From Pseudomonas sp. J452 (lineage in GTDB: Bacteria > Pseudomonadota > Gammaproteobacteria > Pseudomonadales > Pseudomonadaceae): 64,000 bases of DNA. Shown one piece after another: positions 63,880-64,000 of this stretch; position 1 is the stretch's first letter; the number at the start of each line of letters is the position of its first letter. The notes below the pieces were generated by a model that saw only the letters and a program-made list of their open reading frames with translations, did not search any database and was not told the DNA's origin. Made by a program: the position numbers and the translations under genes. The stretch lies in NCBI RefSeq assembly GCF_024666525.1, contig NZ_CP088294.1:2604001-2668000 (forward strand), written 5' to 3'.

Positions 63880-64000
63880 GGTAAGCGCCGAGCGCGACGA
63901 TGCCCAGTGGCATGCGTATCCGCAAGCGCCGCTAGGCTTTCCTTCAGTTGCTGGTAACGCGCCTTACGCCGGATTCCGCCAGATTGACCTGGGCGGCCAC

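Noticed and set aside
63944..64000. Possible C-terminal end of a minus-strand gene entering from the right
   Set aside because: Only 18 codons before a TGA are visible, ending in VTSN; another frame is equally open, so no call can be supported.

Overview
The window is a high-GC chromosomal segment from a Pseudomonas species (sensu lato). Most genes have recognisable P. aeruginosa counterparts, but several blocks that are separate in PAO1 lie side by side here. From my memory of PAO1 these are roughly PA0830-PA0849, PA3437-PA3439, PA4329-PA4333, PA3397-PA3398, PA1155-PA1158 and PA3582-PA3584. This, and the abundance of REP-type palindromes, suggests a relative of P. aeruginosa rather than P. 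aeruginosa itself. I see no rRNA, tRNA, CRISPR array, complete insertion sequence or prophage.

Layout. 0-10 kb: a metal-dependent hydrolase cut by the window edge, an OruR-like AraC regulator, an MBL-fold hydrolase, an OmpA-type lipoprotein, then a two-gene signalling operon (CHASE-PAS-PAS-kinase-REC-REC-REC followed by REC-PAS-GGDEF-EAL) and a PlsC-type acyltransferase. 10-24 kb: the Pta-AckA acetate pathway with a DUF3565 gene, SlyD, glutathione peroxidase, a nitroreductase, a TetR/old-yellow-enzyme pair with a shared operator sequence, a GT4 glycosyltransferase, CysZ, a CHASE4-PAS-GGDEF cyclase and thioredoxin reductase. 24-32 kb: a glycolipid-binding-family protein, the overlapping DUF1244/HopJ pair, the folM-folE-folX operon (tetrahydromonapterin synthesis), a monooxygenase-fold membrane protein, a MerR regulator resembling class II LitR, and an acyl-CoA dehydrogenase. 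32-42 kb: class I fumarase, SadC-like cyclase, ferredoxin reductase, enoyl-CoA hydratase, pyruvate kinase, small envelope proteins, a PilZ protein, the divergent finR/fpr pair and TrmO.

42-46 kb is the accessory patch. It holds a secreted protein made of three exact 34-residue Cys/His repeats, the C-terminal remnant of an AbiEii-like protein, a 53-codon gene too short for most gene callers, a tandem REP array, and an AT-richer TPR-ankyrin gene whose start codon overlaps the stop of a 39-residue single-pass membrane ORF. 46-54 kb: nrdA and nrdB with a structured intergenic region, and an RstA/RstB-like two-component pair. 55-64 kb: the glycerol regulon (glpD, glpR, ybaK, glpK), a solute-binding protein, a free-standing double PilJ-N sensor-like protein, an outer-membrane porin and a PhzF-family protein.

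Main points for a second look. glpR appears frameshifted in a seven-base C tract directly after its start codon. TGTACA boxes upstream of the folM operon and of the acyl-CoA dehydrogenase flank the LitR-like regulator, suggesting a small regulon. The nrdA-nrdB gap can fold into a long structured RNA whose non-canonical pairs favour the strand antisense to nrd. A dispersed 140-190 bp palindromic element occurs three times and appears to supply the stop codon of cysZ. At least four c-di-GMP-related proteins lie in one window.
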